NCBI GenBank assembly: GCA_934217675.1 | Contig: CAKQCV010000095.1 | Coordinates: 1-7,714 of the forward strand | DNA length: 7,714 bases | Origin: an uncultured Prevotella sp. | GTDB taxonomy: Bacteria > Bacteroidota > Bacteroidia > Bacteroidales > Bacteroidaceae | Direction: 5' to 3' | Part shown: positions 7,474-7,714 of the stretch, one piece after another | How positions within the stretch are numbered: the stretch's first letter is position 1 | Layout: every line of letters starts with the position of its first letter | The notes under the pieces: model-generated | Told to the model about the DNA's origin: nothing | The model's database searches: none | The model's input: the letters and a program-made list of their open reading frames with translations, nothing else | Translations under genes and position numbers: made by a program

Positions 7474-7714
7474 TTACAAGTATCTGTAATATTCGCAAGC
7501 CGCTAGCAGAAATGCTCCCACACCGAAGTTTGCCTGAGAGTTTGCATCCACGGTCTGTCCTGGGATGGCGCGGTCGCCGATAGGCTGCACATAGCCAATT
7601 TTGCCATTGGGCTGCATTGCCGTTTCCGTGAGATAAGCCCATGCGCGCTCTATAGTCTTCTTGTATTCCTTCTTCGGCAGATAGCCGTTGTTCACGCCCC
7701 ACAGCAGTCCGTAG
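7474..7714 (-). CDS. GH105 unsaturated rhamnogalacturonyl hydrolase, C-terminal fragment cut by window edge
   Basis: The open frame runs from the right edge to a TAA at 7474-7476 and gives 79 residues, starting YGLLWGVNNGYLP. The reading continues without a stop past the GTG at 7695, so that codon is internal and the gene starts outside the window. The segments YGLLWGVNNGYLP, AWAYLTE, NGKIGYVQPIGD and ANFGVGAFLLAACEYYRYL are the C-terminal signature of the GH88/GH105 (PF07470) family. The GVGAFLLA ending and the pectin setting favour GH105 (YteR/YesR-like). Such enzymes hydrate the 4,5-unsaturated galacturonic acid left at the non-reducing end by rhamnogalacturonan lyases. The catalytic aspartates are in the missing N-terminal part, so activity, signal peptide and localisation cannot be judged. 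It is the upstream partner of the DUF4861 gene, 16 bp away. GH88 is the less likely alternative. Confidence 0.92.
   Translation of the reverse strand, partial: YGLLWGVNNGYLPKKEYKKTIERAWAYLTETAMQPNGKIGYVQPIGDRAIPGQTVDANSQANFGVGAFLLAACEYYRYL

Noticed and set aside
7454..7702. Alternative 82-residue minus-strand frame across the right-hand end.
   Set aside because: The other frame gives a clear GH105 C-terminus that continues to the window edge and ends 16 bp before the DUF4861 start; the alternative frame shows no family similarity.

Overview
The window looks like part of a Bacteroidales genome, most likely a Bacteroides or Prevotella relative. The evidence is the gene content (secreted GH127, GH51 and GH105 pectin enzymes and a DUF4861 protein), the lack of Shine-Dalgarno sequences before the starts, and promoter boxes of the Bacteroidetes TAnnTTTG type (TAACTTTG, TAACTTTG, TATCTTTG) in front of three genes. 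Genus cannot be fixed from the sequence alone.

Layout from left to right: (1) the first 30 codons of dnaK on the minus strand, cut by the window edge; (2) an intergenic stretch with a long hairpin terminator built from two copies of the palindrome TGGCATGCCA; (3) a minus-strand inner-membrane protein of the YeiH/UPF0324 family, whose real start is probably 12 codons inside the longest ORF; (4) a minus-strand secreted GH127-type (DUF1680) beta-L-arabinofuranosidase; (5) a 199-bp divergent promoter region; (6) a plus-strand secreted GH51 alpha-L-arabinofuranosidase with extra modules, followed by a 23-bp-stem terminator; (7) a minus-strand secreted DUF4861 protein preceded, 16 bp away, by the 3' end of a GH105 unsaturated rhamnogalacturonyl hydrolase cut by the right edge.

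The right three quarters form a pectin-degradation neighbourhood. The divergent GH51 and GH127 enzymes would remove alpha- and beta-linked L-arabinofuranose from arabinan, arabinogalactan or glycoprotein side chains. The GH105-DUF4861 pair points to the rhamnogalacturonan backbone, where GH105 removes the unsaturated uronic acid left by a lyase. No SusC/SusD pair, sensor or regulator lies in the window, so this is a fragment or satellite of a polysaccharide utilization locus. The dnaK and YeiH-family genes are unrelated neighbours.

I found no clearly new system. The least understood element is the DUF4861 protein. The multidomain layout of the GH51 enzyme and the terminator made of palindromes are the other points worth a second look.
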